From: Scytonema tolypothrichoides VB-61278
Lineage (GTDB): Bacteria; Cyanobacteriota; Cyanobacteriia; Cyanobacteriales; Nostocaceae
Reading direction: 5' to 3'
Length of the DNA stretch: 64,000 bases
Assembly: GCF_000828085.3 (NCBI RefSeq)
Contig: NZ_JXCA02000001.1
Location: 147,240 to 211,239, forward strand
Shown here one piece after another: positions 63,164 through 64,000 of the stretch. The stretch's first letter is position 1. Every line of letters starts with the position of its first letter. The translations under genes were made by a program, and so were the position numbers. The notes beneath the pieces are model-generated. The model searched no databases. It worked only from the letters and a program-made list of their open reading frames with translations, and was not told the origin of the DNA.

Positions 63164-63343
63164 ATGCCTTACACAACAGAAGAGGGTGGTCGTCTAAATA
63201 ACTTTGCTCGTGAACCCAAAGTTTATAAAGCAGAAGCTCCTACCGACGGTCAAAAGCGAAACTACATTATCCTGGGAATTACTGCTACAATTTTAGTGGG
63301 TGGCTTGATTTTTGTGGCTTTCTCGGTTTCCAGCGTCAGTTGA
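63164..63343 (+). CDS. psb34: Photosystem II assembly protein Psb34 (ssl1498 type)
   Basis: The 59-residue protein starts MPYTTEEGGRLNNFAREPK, with an AAGGA ribosome-binding site. It has one transmembrane helix (YIILGITATILVGGLIFVAF, about 34-53). Length and the N-terminal EEGGRLNNFA motif match the Psb34/ssl1498 family, a thylakoid membrane protein that binds photosystem II assembly intermediates. A terminator follows at 63391. Confidence 0.9.
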   Translation: MPYTTEEGGRLNNFAREPKVYKAEAPTDGQKRNYIILGITATILVGGLIFVAFSVSSVS

Positions 63344-63390
63344 TAGAAAGTGATATTAAGAACTTAATGATTTCATCTTTTAAACTTTCT

Positions 63391-63420
63391 CAGGCTCACA
63401 GGTTGATCGGAGCCTGGTTT
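63391..63420 (+). terminator. Terminator downstream of psb34
   Basis: The stem CAGGCTC/GAGCCTG is followed by GTTTATT, 48 bp after the stop codon. Confidence 0.7.
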
Positions 63421-63635
63421 ATTATTGTTTATAATAAATATTTATAATAAGTTATTTAAAATAATTTCTTTGTTTAAAGTGTAATTGTATACTTAGCTTC
63501 TTTGATCTTTCAAAGAATAGATTTATCCTGAGCAAAGCAAGAATGAGCTGAAAATCATAGTCATGGTTAGATTTACAGACTGCCTGCATGCACCCCAAGA
63601 GGGTATATCCACTGCGTTTTGGCTCTTTAGCCGCC

Positions 63636-64000
63636 ATGAGCGTAAATGAAAGTACACACTCAGATAATTTTGCGTGGAATCGGCAAGTGTATCATCGTCT
63701 GAAACTTGCTCTCAGTCTCGGTTTAAGACGACAAATCTTTTTGGCGGTGTGTGATGATTTAAACCTGAGAAATCAGGTGGCGGCGCGTTTGCATTCAACT
63801 TTGGCTTATCCTGTTGGGCAAGTGCTGTATCAGCCATCAAATACACAGGAAGCTAGCACACCAGCCTATCCCCGATTAGTCACCTTGCGGCTGAATTTAA
63901 GCGATCCTAATCTCATCGCTCAGATAAATCAATGGTTATCTAATTATCCACCACCTATTGTTGGAGCATCAAAAGACAATCCAGGGCGATCATTACCAGT
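63636..64000 (+). CDS. N-terminal part of an unidentified protein (runs off window)
   Basis: The ATG at 63636 opens MSVNESTHSDNFAWNRQVYH and continues KLALSLGLRRQIFLAVCDDL, RVTLRLNLSDPNLIAQINQW-like text to the window edge without a stop. The start resembles from memory large cyanobacterial P-loop/TPR proteins, but no Walker motif is reached. Function cannot be assigned. Confidence 0.6.
   Translation, partial: MSVNESTHSDNFAWNRQVYHRLKLALSLGLRRQIFLAVCDDLNLRNQVAARLHSTLAYPVGQVLYQPSNTQEASTPAYPRLVTLRLNLSDPNLIAQINQWLSNYPPPIVGASKDNPGRSLP

Overview
The window looks like chromosomal DNA of a filamentous, probably heterocyst-forming cyanobacterium (Nostocales type). The evidence is: many copies of the GCGATCGC (HIP1-like) octamer; abundant tandem heptanucleotide repeats (STRRs, such as ATGACTA, GGGAACA and TAACTGA units); a cyanobacterial-type glutamate-cysteine ligase; a fused ThiO-ThiG protein; a Psb34-type photosystem II assembly protein; GlgC; a CruA/CruP-like flavoprotein; and several caspase/CHAT signalling proteins with WD40 or TPR tails. 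No species can be named from the sequence alone.

Layout. 1-2.1 kb: the 5' part of a minus-strand CHAT-membrane-TPR gene, translationally coupled to a small ribbon-helix-helix-like gene. 2.6-9.8 kb: histone-deacetylase-like hydrolase, GshA, TrmL and a LysM/M23 cell-wall peptidase. 10-17.8 kb: elongator tRNA-Met, glycogen-debranching-type glucosidase, a redox block (2-Cys peroxiredoxin, peroxiredoxin-like protein, GST), a DnaJ-type co-chaperone, a P-loop kinase and GlgC. 18.2-20.5 kb: a subtilisin-family protease followed by a small protein that resembles the protease's own propeptide. 21-30 kb: an accessory stretch with a putative sigma-like/DUF1822 pair, an Rpn-type nuclease, a caspase remnant, UvsE, three small coiled-coil ORFs, a complete 1.67-kb insertion sequence and an Hsp70-like ATPase. 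30.5-35.4 kb: L,D-transpeptidase, KDPG-aldolase-type enzyme and three tandem PRC-barrel/DUF2382 genes. 35.4-47.8 kb: the most unusual block, with a caspase-alpha/beta-hydrolase fusion, a caspase-nSTAND ATPase truncated by a small inverted-repeat element, and a CHAT-NB-ARC protein with 14 WD40 repeats. 48-64 kb: mostly housekeeping genes (YcgR/YcgQ-like pair, Ig-like/beta-propeller membrane protein, coiled-coil protein, CruA-like flavoprotein, citramalate synthase, ThiO-ThiG, Psb34) and the start of one more unidentified gene.

How the genes may work together. GshA, the GST and the two peroxiredoxins fit glutathione/peroxide metabolism; GlgC and the debranching-type enzyme fit glycogen turnover. 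Four caspase/CHAT genes plus one caspase remnant suggest a local concentration of regulated-protease or cell-death/defence modules, but their immune function is inference. Between genes the DNA is heavily invaded by small repeats. Three genes have their start codon, and three their stop codon, inside STRR heptads, and other repeats have inserted in frame into coding sequence.
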